A stretch of 64,000 nt of DNA, taken from NCBI GenBank assembly GCA_029298735.1, contig JANSLP010000029.1, positions 124,001 through 188,000 of the forward strand. Direction: 5' to 3'. The translations under genes and the position numbers were made by a program. Source of the DNA: Ophiostoma sp. CBS 140.51. Taxonomy: Eukaryota > Ascomycota > Sordariomycetes > Ophiostomatales > Ophiostomataceae. The notes beneath the pieces were generated by a model. The model worked only from the letters and a program-made list of their open reading frames with translations, had not been told where the DNA came from and ran no database searches. Below are positions 47,904 to 60,853 of this stretch, in pieces (the first letter of the stretch is position 1; each line of letters opens with the position of its first letter).

Positions 47904-50668
47904 AAGTGGTGAATAATATGATTTTGATCATTTTTGTGCATATTGCTTTCCTTCCTTCTTTCTTTTACATTTCACACGAACGGTAATGCATTTTTGGGGA
48001 CTACCAACTTATTATGGGGAAACGCTTTTTGGGGATTAGATTTTGGTTCTTCTTTTCATGTTTATACTTTTACAGAATGGATGATATCACACAATACAGA
48101 CATACCCAACTCAGTATACAATATAATATCAGTGTTTAATCCTTCCTATCTGTGACATGAACGTATCCGACATCCGATGCCGGCCAGCTGCCAGCTGGCA
48201 ACCGGTAGTCGGCAACAGATTCATTATTCTCCATTCACTCTGCCAACGGAATATACTTCACTTTCATCTGATGTTGTCCCGTCCCTTGTCTATGGCTATT
48301 TCCTGGGAGAGGGGAAAGGATGCATCTAGCACAGTGTGTTATGGTGGGTGTGCCAATTTACCTTGATATTACCTTCCTCCTTTCTCGGGGATCGCATGAC
48401 CAGGCATTGTGCTCTCGCTTGCGTCTCAAATAGACATGCTGCAGGGCAGGCAAGGGCAGGCAGGTGGAGACAAACAGAAAATGACGTGCGTTGTGGAGAA
48501 GGCGACACTCGAGATGAATCAAAACAATCAAAAAGACATATCAAAACCAGGACGGCCACAGGTAAAAGCAACAGACAGGGTTTGGATAAAGTCGACGTAG
48601 CGAGGAGGGGTGTGCGTGGGGAGGACAGAGGCTGGATGAATTGCACGGCAACAACAAACCCAGAGCATGGAAACAAAAATCAGCTTGGATCAAATGCCAA
48701 GAATAACGGAGGGCAACTTTGTTTACTGAAAATAGATTGCAAGGCTGGTCTGTTTGTCCTGCGACCATTCTCCCGGATACAAGGTAGAGAGGGGAAAAGC
48801 ATAGCACACATGGGCCTCATATATTAATTTTGGACGTCGGTAGACGTGGGCTCAGGATACTCTTCCTTTGCCAAAGTCAAAGTCAGCAAATGTCGTGTTG
48901 TCATCACGATGGTATGATGCTTGTTGACGATGCGATGTAGTCACTTGCGTACAGTCAAGGTCGACTGTGCAGTATACTCAATGGGAAGGTGCGATGGGAC
49001 AAGGCCGCCCTTGCCTCCTTGTCTCCTCTTCGTCTCTCTTCCCTACCGAGCCCGCCCAAAGCCCCTCTTTCCTTCAACTTGCTCCTGTCTACTTTCTCTA
49101 CATGTAGAAAATCCGGGTTACGTTAGTGTCATGGCGGCGGAGTTGGCACCTATGCAATCCCAGGTCAGATGCTTTGTATAAGCGCTTTAGAAGTACATCG
49201 ATGGCTATATTTCATTCCTCCACCCATTTTTCTGCCCTTTTTTTGTCTCGTTTTGCGTCACTTGGGTTGGCCAAGCCGATTGGATCGGAGAGTAAAATGT
49301 AGTTGCGGTCTTGGTTGTACTTGTCACATAAGAGGAAGGAGCGATGGGGGAACACAAAATGCACAAGATGAGGGCCACAGCATGTACACAGCTCACATGA
49401 CTTCTGATGGGCACTCTCTACATCTTCACGATGAGAAGGCGATCTTCTCGTTGAAAGAAGCTGCAAAGAAGCTGCACCTCACCCGCATAGCAGTTTATCC
49501 AGACTGGCCATGTGCGTGGTATTGGGTGTCATAACCTACTTTTTCTGCAACCCCCTCTTCACACGAAATCACCACACTCTTTTTTACTCTTTTCTCATCT
49601 GCTTTCTTTCATCTCCGTTTCTTATCCCCTCGCTCTCGGCCGTGTTCGAACGCTTGGGCCCGTAGCTACCAGTTTGCTGCAAAAAGAGGTGTTCCCCTCT
49701 CTTCCGTTCCCTTTCCGTCTCCCTCTCCCTCGTTCGCTCCGACCACACCCTTCTTCCGTTGAGTCTATTTGATAGTGGTGCGGGGGAAGATAAACATGCA
49801 CTCCCGTACACAAAACAAGGTGGGAGTAGACTTCTTGTTAAGGAAAACGACGATAAAAAAAGCCATCACGCGGGCAACGAAAAGGGGTGCCAGAAAATTC
49901 AAGCAACTGCCTATTTTCCTGCTTGGCCAGGAGAGTTTGTGGCATTCGTTTGTTTTGGTGCACTCTATGGTACCGAACCTAACATGCGATACATATGCAG
50001 GTGTACGGAGGCCGGAGAACTCTATTACTGTATGAAGTGCTATTAGGGTTTTGTCGGGCTCGTTTCCGTTTCAAACATCGAACTCGGTTTGGCCGACCAT
50101 TGTCTGTTCATTGTCTACCAGGGCAGCCAGGGGTCCTGCGTCGTCTGTTCACATAAAATGACATAAAAATCCGGGGAAACCCTTACCTGCATAGTTTTCG
50201 GTGACCTACGCTTGGGCGCCGCTCCAAGACTTTGTGAGTTGAAGGAGCATCATAGGCCGTCTCTCGACCAGGCGATCGAGCCTTCTGTGCCTGCCAAATG
50301 GAAACAAGAGAGCAAAAAAGGGGGTCCGGGGCATGCATCCGTGATGCGCGCACGGCATCTCAAAAATGAAAGAAAGGTTAACGAGAAGTGAAATATGAGA
50401 AGTGAAGGCCTCATCCGTTCTTGGGCTGAAGAAATCCACCGTCTTTTGGCGACTTATTACTCCCACATATTGTTGGCTTCCCCTGTCTTAACTTGTGACA
50501 TAAAGTGCATCTGTGCACTTTTAACAACGACTGAAAAGACGGGTTTGGACGGCTGCCCCGTTTTCCGTCATCTTCCCTGAACTGGAATTGCGTAAGATCG
50601 CCAATGCATCTGTTGGGACCGCTCTTTTGCCCCCTCTCTCCTTACCAGCGTTGACTTCCTGTGACTTG

Positions 50669-50696
50669 TTGTCTATTGTCTGTTGTCTGTTGTCTG
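50669..50696. repeat. four tandem heptamers TTGTCTG
   Basis: TTGTCTA is followed by three exact TTGTCTG units. The 28-bp array is in non-coding sequence. It is likely a small minisatellite. Confidence 0.75.
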
Positions 50697-53042
50697 TAAC
50701 GGCCATTCAGTTGCTTAACTATTTGATTGTTGGCTCCATACCAGGATTATTGAGATAAACAATCACAAGAAAGCCATAAAAAACAAATCAACGGCTTTGA
50801 TACTGCCTTTTGGTTCTTGCCATTCCAGCGATACTATTGGTGCGCATGACTGAAGCAGGATGAGGTTACAAGACAAGAGGGCTGACAGCAAAGGCTTCAC
50901 TGCAGCGAATCACAATGTCGAAGTCGACAAGAGGCAGAGAAACCGTGCCTCTCTGTCGTCGGTTCTATGTATTTCCATTGCAAGACATATGTACAATTCT
51001 TTCCGCCCAAAATACGGGTGTCTGTACCACACACGGAAGAGTTGAAGAGTTCAGAAAGCGGGATCGTGCACCGGTCCACCCACCATTTTGAGAGACAGCA
51101 GGGATATGGCCAAGACAATGGCCTCGGACTAGGGGGTGGTCTTGTCCTGTTGCTAGAAGCATGACTTTTAGTTGTTGCTCATTGTCGCTCACTTACCCGT
51201 CTCTTTCTCAGAGGCAGACGGGCCAGGCCATTTGAGTTGAGTGTCGATCACCAAGACATGGAAAAGGCGGGAAGCCTGGATCCGAAAAGTCGAGGGAGAG
51301 AAAGATGGGAAAGACGAAGAATTCGATCCTGGCATACACGTATGCGGTCAGAACAATAGGCAGCTGAGCTGAAGAGCTGAAAAATGCCCAGAAAAGAAGA
51401 TAAGAGGCCAACAATTCTGCACCCTTATTATTACAGGACAACTGCAGAGTATCTTTTAATCAAAAGCATATGCATCCAAAAGGAGATGCAACAAAAAGGA
51501 CTGAATACACAAAATAAAAACGAGGCGCGAACTGTTTTCGCGCAAGCACTGACCACCCTCCAGTTCAACAAGCCCCCTGGCCGCTTTACTATTGACAAGG
51601 CCCAGCAAGGCGTTTTCTTGTGCGAGGCCACCAGACAAGCCTCGAAGCCTCCTTTTGTCGTTCTTTTCTTTTTATTTTGTCGCCATTATCGTCCAAATAT
51701 CCAAGCCTCGTCCTCTTGACGAATCGCAGCCTCCAGACCGGTGGCCTCCTTTGCACTATGCGGCAAGCAGGCCGGCATAGCTTCCAAAAAAGAAAGAGGG
51801 TGGCCCAGCTCCAGAACGAGGCGACGAAAAAGAAACAGAGGTGCATTCTTGCTTCTGACTGGACGCCGACTAGCTTCTCTCTTTTCTTCTATCCCTCCCT
51901 CTTTTGTTACATTTTTCTCGTCCTCCATGTCACTCCCTGTCGTGCATCTACAAGCCCACGTCGTACTGTATCTGCACTCTGCACTCGTTCATCGTGGTGG
52001 GTTGTTGTGAACAGCCCTCCTCTGTTAAACCCCTGCACAGCGGGCAACGGCACGCGTCTTCTTTTATTATCGCGCTCTTCGCTCTGATATTATTCACTAT
52101 TTTCCTCCTCCTCGAATCTGCAGACAGGGGTGCAAGGACCATGGCAATCAACTCCTTTCTTTTCTTTTTCTTTTTCTTTTTCCTTTTCCTCATTTCTTCA
52201 TCTTCTGTTCTCCCCACGAATTATTCCGTACATCGTACGTAAAAGAAAATGTGAAATGTGATCGTTCAAAAAGAAGAGACGGAAACTCCGCAAAGTATCA
52301 GTCAAGTGATATTGACACTGGGCCTCTGATATTGCAGATTGCTGCAGCGTCCAGGGGTGGATGTTGTGCTTCTCCTGTCTTCCTGTAAGTTCCTGTGGTC
52401 TGTGCCTGTCTTGTCTGCTTTGCTTGGCTCCAGATCACAGCTTTTTGTGCACAGGTGCCGCCAATGCAAGCCGCTCCCTTTCTGGGACAAGAGCACTCTG
52501 TCAAGAACACTTTCTCTCTGTCTGCCGGCTCCCTTTCATGCACGCAAGGCGGCCCTCGCTCAAAGTCTCCCTTCCTTCCCCAACGGCCAAACCAAAGACC
52601 TGGGCTCTGGTCACAGTCAACAAATCACAATCGTCCATTTCCTCCCTCTGTTGAAGATCTGGCGAGAGTCTCGTGCCTTTTTTTTGGCCCCCGAGAGGCG
52701 ACCAGAGAGAGGGGGTCGAGGGGGTTCTTCGAGAGGCTGGTGTTGGTCGGCCGGCAGGCCTCCGCTTGATACTTGTGCAACCACCATTGAACGACGTATT
52801 ACGTCGTCTGTGCTGGTCCCGAGGACTTCCTGCTATTCAGTATTCAATTCTATTTTACTCGCACAATAGCATCCCGCCATTCTTCCTCTCCTTCCTCGAG
52901 TCCCTCGCCTCGTTCCTGCCTTCCCTCTCTCTCGTTTGCTCCTTCCGTTTTGCTGCCTGCCCCACCGCCGTTACCAATTCCCCAGTTCACCACGACACCG
53001 TCGCTCGCTCTAGGTTAGTGCCCCCGAACAGCAATCTGAATG

Positions 53043-53068
53043 CCCTCCTTGACCCTCCTTGACCCTCC
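53043..53068. repeat. tandem decamer CCCTCCTTGA
   Basis: Two complete copies and a partial third copy lie directly to the left of the large inverted repeat at 53079. They are pyrimidine-rich and probably arose by slippage. Confidence 0.75.
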
Positions 53069-53078
53069 TCTGCCCTTT

Positions 53079-53370
53079 GGACCTGATGCGCTCAACTTTT
53101 TTCTCGAATTGTGCCGGTGCTAGTACTGGTGCTGGTGCAGAAAACTAGGGATATTGCCTATTTTGACTGGACCCAGTGAGACAAGCAAAGTCAACAGAAG
53201 TATCGCAAACGCACGGTTTATCTGTATGTGTATTCAAAAGACAGAAAGACTCGACGGCAAACGCAAAGGATACATACGAAATGCGGGCTGTGTTTTAGCA
53301 AACGAAAAAGACGCCAGCACCAGCACCAGCACCGGCACGATTCGAGAAAACGGTTGAGCGCATCAGGCCC
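53079..53370. repeat. long inverted repeat, 60-bp arms, 172-nt spacer (foldback or MITE-like)
   Basis: The left arm is 53079-53138 and the right arm 53311-53370. The left arm matches the reverse complement of the right arm at 52 of 60 positions with no gaps. Seven of the eight differences are transitions, and six of them put A or T on the left arm where the right copy has G or C. CCCTTT directly precedes the left arm (53073-53078) and recurs at the outer end of the right arm (53368-53373), which could be a target-site duplication. The structure could be a small foldback transposon remnant or a stem-loop RNA. Confidence 0.8.
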
Positions 53371-54029
53371 TTTTGTCTGGCGCCTCTGCCCCCCTTCTAA
53401 CTACCCCAGTTTTCGGTTTGCGGCGACCTTTTCTTCTTAGCTTTGGGGCCGAATGCTGCACAGCATGCTCTAGCCTCCCAGCATAAGGGACAAAAAACCA
53501 CGCTATTTTCTCCGCATTGGGAGGCGCGCGAAAGCCGCACTAGCGACCCTCTTTTTTTTTCAACTGTCCGGGGGAAGGACCAGCAGGGGGGAATCACCAT
53601 GAAAGGGAACATCGCATGGAAAGAAGAGAAAGAGCGAGATCGCAGGACTCTGTAAAAATGGAAGGGACCAACTTACACAGTACGCTAGCCGCCAGTTTGG
53701 GACGGGTCCAACAGGCCGTTGTCCCAAGCGAACAACAACGTATGCTGGCTGTTGGTAGAGAAGGAGCGAAGCAAACAAACATGAAAGGCGAGGGAGGGGC
53801 GAACAAGGCAACGCAAGATCATCGGCCATCGATCGTCAAAAGGAATACAGATGTCCGGGACTCTAACGGGCGGCGTATGTGGATGTACTTGTATGCACTC
53901 CGTTCTCGTAAATGGAAATGTCGCAGACGCAATGCGCCGGCAGGAGGCTCCATTGAGCGAGCAAAGAAAAGTCCGGGGAAAGGCATTGTGGCATTGTGGA
54001 AGCACACAGAAACAGCCAGCCACCCTTCT

Positions 54030-57000
54030 GTGATCTTTGTGCCTCTCTCCTTGTCTCCCCTGTGTTCACTATTGTTCACCGTCACCCCCCATCTCCTCTC
54101 TCCCCGCTTTCTCCGTTCACTCCTGCCCTGCCCTGGCAGCTGGCACCTGCTTCGACAGGGCCTCTCAATGGATCCCACCGTCTTCCACCCCTCTCCTTCC
54201 TCCCCCACCCCAGCTGCATGCCCTGCCCGCGCTGCCACTACTGCCGCCGCTAAACTGTAGACTGCTAGGTGTGCTGTGCGCTCTTTCCCTACCTCCCTTT
54301 CCCACCTGCTCCTTCCTTCTTTTTTCCTCTTGCCCTGTAAAAAAAGGTCCTAGCTATTGTTCTCACAAGCCCTCTCTCCTTGCCTCCCCCACAGAAGCTC
54401 TTTCCTTGCTCCCCTCCCCTTGCTGTTGCCCATTCAGTCGCTCCTGCATTGTTGTCGTTTCTTTTGCTGCTTCTGTTGCTCTTTCCCCTCGTCGTTCGTC
54501 GTCTCTCTCCTCCTCCTCCTCCTCTCCTTCCCAATTTCTATCGCCCTTCTTTCCATAGCACCTCCCCTCTTTCGAATTATTTTGTATTTTCTCCTCTTTT
54601 CCCATTTCTCGCTTCTCCCATCCTGTTCACATACTTTACAATCACGCATCCTTGCCATCTGCCATACTCGATCAAGATTTCTCATCATCATTTCTCATCC
54701 CCACAAACCAATAACGCCCCATCGCCGACTAGCCAGCCTTCCCCGGACTACAGACTGCACATCACTCCAGTGCACGACCAAAAAGCAAACACGCTGCGTC
54801 TAGGATGGGCCGCGCATCAGGCCAGACCACTCACAGCCAAAGCAACCTTTCTTTGCAGACTCCTTTTACCTACACACGCACTCGACACATTTCTACCTCG
54901 ACACAGAGAGCGTCACCTGGTTCGTAGCTTTCTTTCCACATATCCTTTCGTTACGGGGCCCTCTTCTCGTCGTTCGGATTGGAGAAAAGAAGCGACACAA
55001 AAAAAAAACTTGTGCAGAGTACTTTTGCTTCCTTTTTTCTGCTCTCCGACTCGGTTAAGCTTTTTATACCACTGTTCTTCATCAGACTCTCCCTTTTCAG
55101 ACCCTTTCTTTTGAGATTCTTTTCTTCTTCTCTGTGCCGTCCTTTCTTCTCACTCGTTCACACCAACTTATCACCGACTTTTTGTTATTACTGTCCCTTC
55201 CCTTTTTGTTTGACTCTCCGAGCCTTTTCATTTGTTGTCCGTCTTTTTCTTTTTTTTTTCGATTTCTACTCTCTGTCATCCCTCGAACCTCACTCCTCTG
55301 TCTCGGTCTCCCTTACTCGCCTTTCTTGACCTTTTTCTTTTCTTTTCTGCTTCGCTCTAGACCCTGGACCCTTTCAAATCTCCGTCTCCGTCGTGTGCGC
55401 GTCTCCAGCCAACGGCCAACAATCCCAACGTCAAACTTCAACAACGGCACGTGTCTCGCCAAACCTCACACGTCAATTCCCTCTTGTGTCGCCCTGCCAA
55501 ACGCCGCCCGCCTACTCGATTTGTTACGCTTGTCATTGACCAGTCCTTTTTTATTCGGTTCACGATTCATCGCCACCGTCATATTTTGCTCTAAGAAACG
55601 AAGTCGCCTTCCACATCTCTCCTCCTCTTTCTTTTTGACCTCGAACTACAGGCTCAACTAACTCCTTTGAGGGTTTCCCCTCTTTTTGGCGAGCCTTTTC
55701 GCATTCTCCACCAAGACCATCCATCCATCGACACTCTTGGACCCCCTTGTCTACAACAAGAACCAGAACCACAACCCTCCGACGACGACGTACGAAGAAC
55801 ACACAGGTTGCAGTTCAGTCTCCGCCTCTGTTCCCACCATCCCGAGCTCCACGCAAGCTCCATCTGTCGTCGCCGCATACAGCTCTCCGAGACATCCCCC
55901 GCAGTTTCTTCTGTACCGCATCTACATCTACGGACGTCTCAAAGAGACAAGGAAATTCTCCACGATTTCAATATACCATCCACCAACTGTACGAGTATCC
56001 AAGAGGGTAGAGGAGAAACTCTCGGCGTTGGCTTGTTCAGTCCACACTTCTTCCCCAGGTAAGCCACTACAACTCCACATTTTGGTCTCCTCTTTCACTT
56101 TTAGTCTGCTTGCTCCTCCCACCGTCGCGCGTCCGTCTGTCCTCATTTCCCTTCGACCCCTGTCCGAAAACCAGCACCCCTTTCTTCCCAGGGACTTGCT
56201 GCAGCTTTGTTACCTTTACAACTGCAGTTGATTATGCTTGTATCTTTTCTACGACTTGCGGATCTAGTTTCCACTTCTTAACTCTTTTGCTCTTTTGCTC
56301 CGAGCCGGACAAAGCTTGAAAGCAGTTACGAAGTGTGCTGGGCCTGCAACGTTTCTTGATTTCGTGCCTTCTTTTTTTTACTGCTTTTCTCGCCGTCACT
56401 TGTATCCTCTTCCATCTGACGAGCCCTTTGTATTTTTTGGTCCTGGCCCTTCCCCTCTCTTCCCTTTGTTTTGCATTGCACGAAAAATCCCGTTACTCCT
56501 CATTTTCCCATTTTCGAGTTCACCGCCAAATCTGTTGGGCTGGTTGGCCCCAAAAGCCAAAAAGCCAAAGGCCAAAAGACCAAAAGCCAGAAGTGCTCAC
56601 CTGACCTTATTGCCTACTGTACCTGCCCGCTTGTTCACTTGACTTCTCTTCTCTCCCCACGCCGCGCCATCCTATTTCGAGACCTTTTGTCCCTTTTGTC
56701 ACTATTGTCCTTTCATCCCCTCTTGTCTTCTCAGTACCTCGTGGAAAAGATACATGGGGAAAAGAAGGAGAAGGACACTAGAGCTACTCCCAGCTACAAC
56801 ACTACAACCTCAGCACGCTTTTGTCTTCTCTTCTCCTCACTGCGTCACGAGGCTAACCAATCGTATGCAGGTCGCGTCCAGTCGCCACTTATCCCATTAA
56901 TTTCCCTTTTCCCTCTTTTTCGCAGTTCGTTGCAGCTTTCTTTTCTTTCTCTTTTCTCTCCATTTTCCTTTCCGTCAATTTTCTTTTTTGCGCCGGACGT

Positions 57001-57130
57001 GCTTTTCTCGCGCCATCTGCTCAACGACCTCCTCAACCCGGCTTGCATTTGCTGGCGTCGATTATTTTGCATCGCACGGGACGACCGTTTTTGCTTCTTG
57101 CTTCGCGACCTTTCGTCTCGTTTCTCACAA
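54030..57130 (+). promoter_or_regulatory. 3-kb CT-rich leader/promoter tract of the PSP1-type gene
   Basis: The plus strand is strongly pyrimidine-biased for about 3 kb (for example TCTCTCCTCCTCCTCCTCCT near 54501 and TTTTCTTTTTTTTTTCGA near 55245), then becomes A/C-rich up to the start codon. Possible leader introns are suggested by CAGGTAAGCC near 56058 and GTATGCAGGTC near 56864. Many short upstream ATGs could limit translation. This is inference from composition. Confidence 0.4.
56549..56592. repeat. imperfect tandem CCAAAAG repeats
   Basis: About six units of CCAAAAG, CCAAAAAG, CCAAAGG, CCAAAAGA, CCAAAAG and CCAGAAG lie in tandem in the CT-rich leader of the PSP1-type gene. It is a purine-rich island in an otherwise pyrimidine-rich tract, so it could pair with the flanking leader in RNA. 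Confidence 0.65.
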
Positions 57131-57656
57131 CCCAAACGTCAAAGCACTTGGTGACCACCCGCAACCCGCTGTGGCCTGGGCTACTAATTACAAGACCCAA
57201 CGGCCACCTATAACACTCACGTGCCACATTCACCAGCCCTCTTTTTCGCCAGAAACATCACAACTTGTGTTGTGCCCCAAAGCAACGGCAAGCCGAGAGA
57301 CACACTGCACAAGAAACATTAGACACCCCACAACCCCAGCCGTTTCAGACACAGGAGACGATTTTCACGGTATCACGCCACTGTGCAACTCCGCGCATTC
57401 GTCGTCCTCGGCACATCTTGCACAAAGTCAACAACAGGACCCAAAAGCATTCAGCGTTCAGCCGTGCCCCGGAGACCATTCGCCCAGGTCGTCTTAGGCC
57501 CACCAGCAGGACCCTTTTCATCGCCACGCCTGCCTTGCACCGCCCAACACAACAACACACTGCCTCTCCTGACCGGGACGGCTTTTTTTGAATGCGGCGC
57601 AGGCGGATCTGATTCTTTTCTCTGTCCGAAGACCCTTTTACAACAAGGTCCTACGG

Positions 57657-60600
57657 ATGATGAGCGCCGGATTTAAATCTGGCCCACCCCCCAAGCTGGG
57701 TCAAAGCGGCGGACTCCCAGCTGCAGCTCCAGGAAGCCAAGCTCTGCTCTTGGATAAGTTCAATCGCCGGTCTACCCCCGATTCAGAGGCCCTGGCTAGC
57801 TCTGATGAAGAGACCGACATCAACCTGAACAACAGCCGCCCAGATTTCCACAACAACCATCACACAGCAGCTTCGTTAGCAGCATCAGCAGCTGCCGCCT
57901 CCAACACCGCTACGGCGACCGCTGCCTCCACACACATGAGCCAGGGTCAGCAACCCCTTTCACAGGTGCAGCCGCCCCAGTCTCAGTCTCAATCACAGTC
58001 TCAGGCCCAGCAACAGCCACCCAAACCAGTTCGCCGCGCTTCGTGGCTCAACGACACCAGCCAGGGCCTCGTCCGACCCCGGAACGAGTCGTTCAACAGC
58101 GCTTCCATGTCGCCCACTACGTCGCACCCGAGCACGCCGGCCATTGATGCGAGTACTGCTGGTGGAGCCGGCGCCGCCTCTAGTTCTGCCGCTACCTGGG
58201 GCGCACACGCCGCATCGTCTGCCGGCGTTTTGAACCGCGCCCACTCCAACGCGTCCACCGCCTTCCCCTGGGGTACCGCCATGTGGAATTCTGAGCGCAA
58301 GGATCCGCCCTCGAGACTGTCCGAGGTGCTGCCGTCCCCAACGTCAGCCATCCCGCCCGGTTCGGCCGGTGGCTCCTTCTTCAGCGGTGCCAATGCTGCT
58401 GATAGCTACCCCTCACAGACTTCCCCAGCGACACGTGACGGTCTCAGCACAACGTCGCAGATTCCCTTTGCGATTCCCCTGCACCCGACGCCCAAGACGT
58501 ATCGCTCACAGTCCTACTCAGTTGGCCAGCTTGAGCCTGATGTTGCTGCTTTGACCGGCTCGGCCACATCCCCGTCTTTGACCTCCTCCATCGGTGGCGG
58601 TGGCTCGTCGCTGCTTGCCGGTTCACGCTCCGGTCGCCCAATTGCCGGCCTCCAGCACCGTCCCTCGCGGCCTAGCATGCTTAGCGAAATGTCAAACGAC
58701 GGGGGCATGCTTGGCAAGGTTAAGGAAGTCGATGATGATGATGACGAGAGCACCAACGATTCACCCCAGGGCAGCCAGCACCTCACGGCCGAGGCCAAGA
58801 CCATTGAAATGTTGACCCGTGAGAACGCCATGCTTCGCCAACACGCCAGCCAGCAGTACCACAACGCCCGCATTCGCCCGCGTGCTTCGACAGGTGCTGC
58901 CTATCGCCTCGACAACGGCTATGGACTCCAGGAGTCGGTTCCCGAGGAGTCTTCCGACTACGCCATCGACGAGCTAGACGAGATCAACGACGGCGATTTT
59001 GCTACCGCGGCCAAACGGGCCACCACCCGCAGAATGAGCGAATTTGCGGCGCCTGGCTCCTTCCGGTCGCCCTTCTCTGTTGAGAACCGCAAGCTCGAGA
59101 GCGTCAAGAAAGCGTTCTGGCAGACTGCCCCCGCCGGCTTCTCTGATGTCTCGCCCAGCCGCCGCCATTCGTTCGCCGACATCCCGACGCGCCAGGCCTC
59201 AATCAGCTCCATTAGCGAGGTTGTCCTTGCGCACGAGGCCAATGCCCAGGAGCAGCAGCAGTCCGGCGGCATCGAATTCACCTCGCCTTTTGACAATGCG
59301 CACAGCTTTGCTGCCAAGTCCGCCGCCGCCGCCGCTGCTGCCGCACAATCGATGTATGGCAACGGTCCTGGCGTCTCGCCTGGCGCTTCTCAGATCAGCC
59401 CTCAACAACTTATCCAGCAGCAACAACACCAACAGGCTCAGCAGCAGCAGCAGCACTCCGCCAGCGCCGCTTACGGTGGTCCTGGCGGTGCCTACCCGTC
59501 TTCCTATGGTCTGCACGCTCCGACGTACGCTGCGCGCCCCACATCGCCTCAGCGTGGCATGTACGGGTTGTCACAGCCAAATCGCTCGACCCCGCTCCAT
59601 ATTGTCCTCTTCAAGTGTGCCCGTGCCGATGTGTTCTACATTCAGGAGGGTACTGGTCTGACAGTCAAGCCGGGCGACCTCGTTATCGTGGAGGCCGACC
59701 GTGGCACTGATCTAGGCACCGTCGCTGTCGACAATGTCGACTGGGTCGAGGCACGCAGACTCAAGGAGCACTACGCCGAGGAGCAGTACAAGTGGCTTAT
59801 GATGTACTCTCAGAATGCTGCGGCGGCGCAGGATGGTGTGGGCGCCGGGCTCATGGCCTCGTCCACTGGCCTTCAGGGGAGTGCCATTGGTGGCATGGGC
59901 CCGCCTGGTCAGCACCACGTCCAGGAACCGAGCACCAGCGAACTCAAGCCCAAGCTCATCAAGCGCCTAGCTCAGAACCACGAGATTCACGCCTTGCGGG
60001 ACAAGGAAGGAAATGAAGCCAAGGCCAAGCGCGTTTGCATGCAAAAGGTCAAGGAGCACGGCCTTAACATGGAGATCCTTGATGCTGAATTCCAAATGTA
60101 AGTTTCCCAAGTTTCTATTTCCACGACACACCATCACACAGCACCACATTGAATGCATATACTGACAAACGCAGGGACTGGAAGAAGCTTACGTTCTACT
60201 ACTTTGCGGACGCCTACATCAACTTCAACTCGCTAGTCACCGACCTCTTCAAGATCTACAAGACTCGCATCTGGATGTCGGCCATCAACCCGGCTTCATT
60301 CGCCAGCCAGCCCCTCGGTCTCCAGGCTCCCAGTGGCATCGGTCCAGGTGCTGTTGGCGTCAACCGTGGTGCCCCGACTTCGGAACGCCGCCCGCAACAG
60401 GGTGGCCAGGTCTCGCCGCCCCCGCCACAGGCTACTTCCCAACAGCAGCAGCAGCAGCAAGTGCACCAGCAACAGCACCAGTCTGCTTACTCGCCCGTAC
60501 CATCGAACCGCGGCTACCCCGGGGGTGTCAGCCCACAACCGCCTGCCATGGCTGGCCCCGGTGGCGGTCCCAATGCCGGCTACCCAGGCTCATTCCCCTA

Positions 60601-60853
60601 CAGCCCCTATGCTGCATTCGGAAACGTCCCTCGCGCATCTGGTATAGGTTATGGTGGCCAGGGCATAGGCGGCCCTGCGCCCAACGAAAACTACGCCATG
60701 GGATACGCCACTTCCGCAGACTACCACATGATGCGCAACCGGTTCCCAGCTGGCCAGCCTGACATTAACCAAAATGGTCAGGGCATGTCGCCTCTTGCGC
60801 CCTCCGGCGAGTGGGTCGGTGCCTTCCAAGGCCTGTCCCTCAATACGAGATAG
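57657..60853 (+). CDS. PSP1 C-terminal domain protein
   Basis: Two exons (57657-60097, 60175-60853) encode 1039 residues; the 77-bp intron has GTAAGT, a CTGAC branch site and GCAG. The start is the first of two adjacent ATGs; the open frame reaches back to 57588 but without an earlier ATG. The first 580 residues are low-complexity Ser, Ala, Pro and Gln, with poly-Gln near 582-605. The PSP1 C-terminal domain begins at HIVLFKCARADVFYIQEG (about 648) with VKPGDLVIVEADRGTDLG, is interrupted by a Gly/Ala-rich insert (about 705-760), and resumes with KLIKRLAQNHEI and the block KKLTFYYFADAYINFNSLV. A Pro/Gln-rich tail follows. Yeast Psp1 was found as a suppressor of DNA polymerase alpha and cdc2-type mutations and localises to cytoplasmic granules; bacterial relatives (YaaT) scaffold regulatory complexes. 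RNA or granule association is plausible. Confidence 0.92.

Larger units (their letters stand above)
47904..57656. other. 9.75-kb region without a recognisable gene
   Basis: Only short, overlapping frames on both strands are seen, none with a recognisable domain. The left part includes the NFU1 3' flank. Several plus-strand CT-rich blocks (about 49000-49090, 49500-49760, 51860-52130 and 54030-57130) suggest more than one transcription start or a very long leader for the PSP1-type gene. The region holds several repeats listed separately, including a 60-bp inverted repeat at 53079-53370. A non-coding RNA or distal regulatory DNA is possible; nothing in sequence proves it. Confidence 0.6.

Noticed and set aside
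48326..49534. Several 100-160-codon frames after NFU1
   Set aside because: They overlap on both strands, lack recognisable motifs and have non-coding composition.
57588..57656. Earlier start for the PSP1-type protein
   Set aside because: The frame is open to 57588 but has no ATG before 57657.
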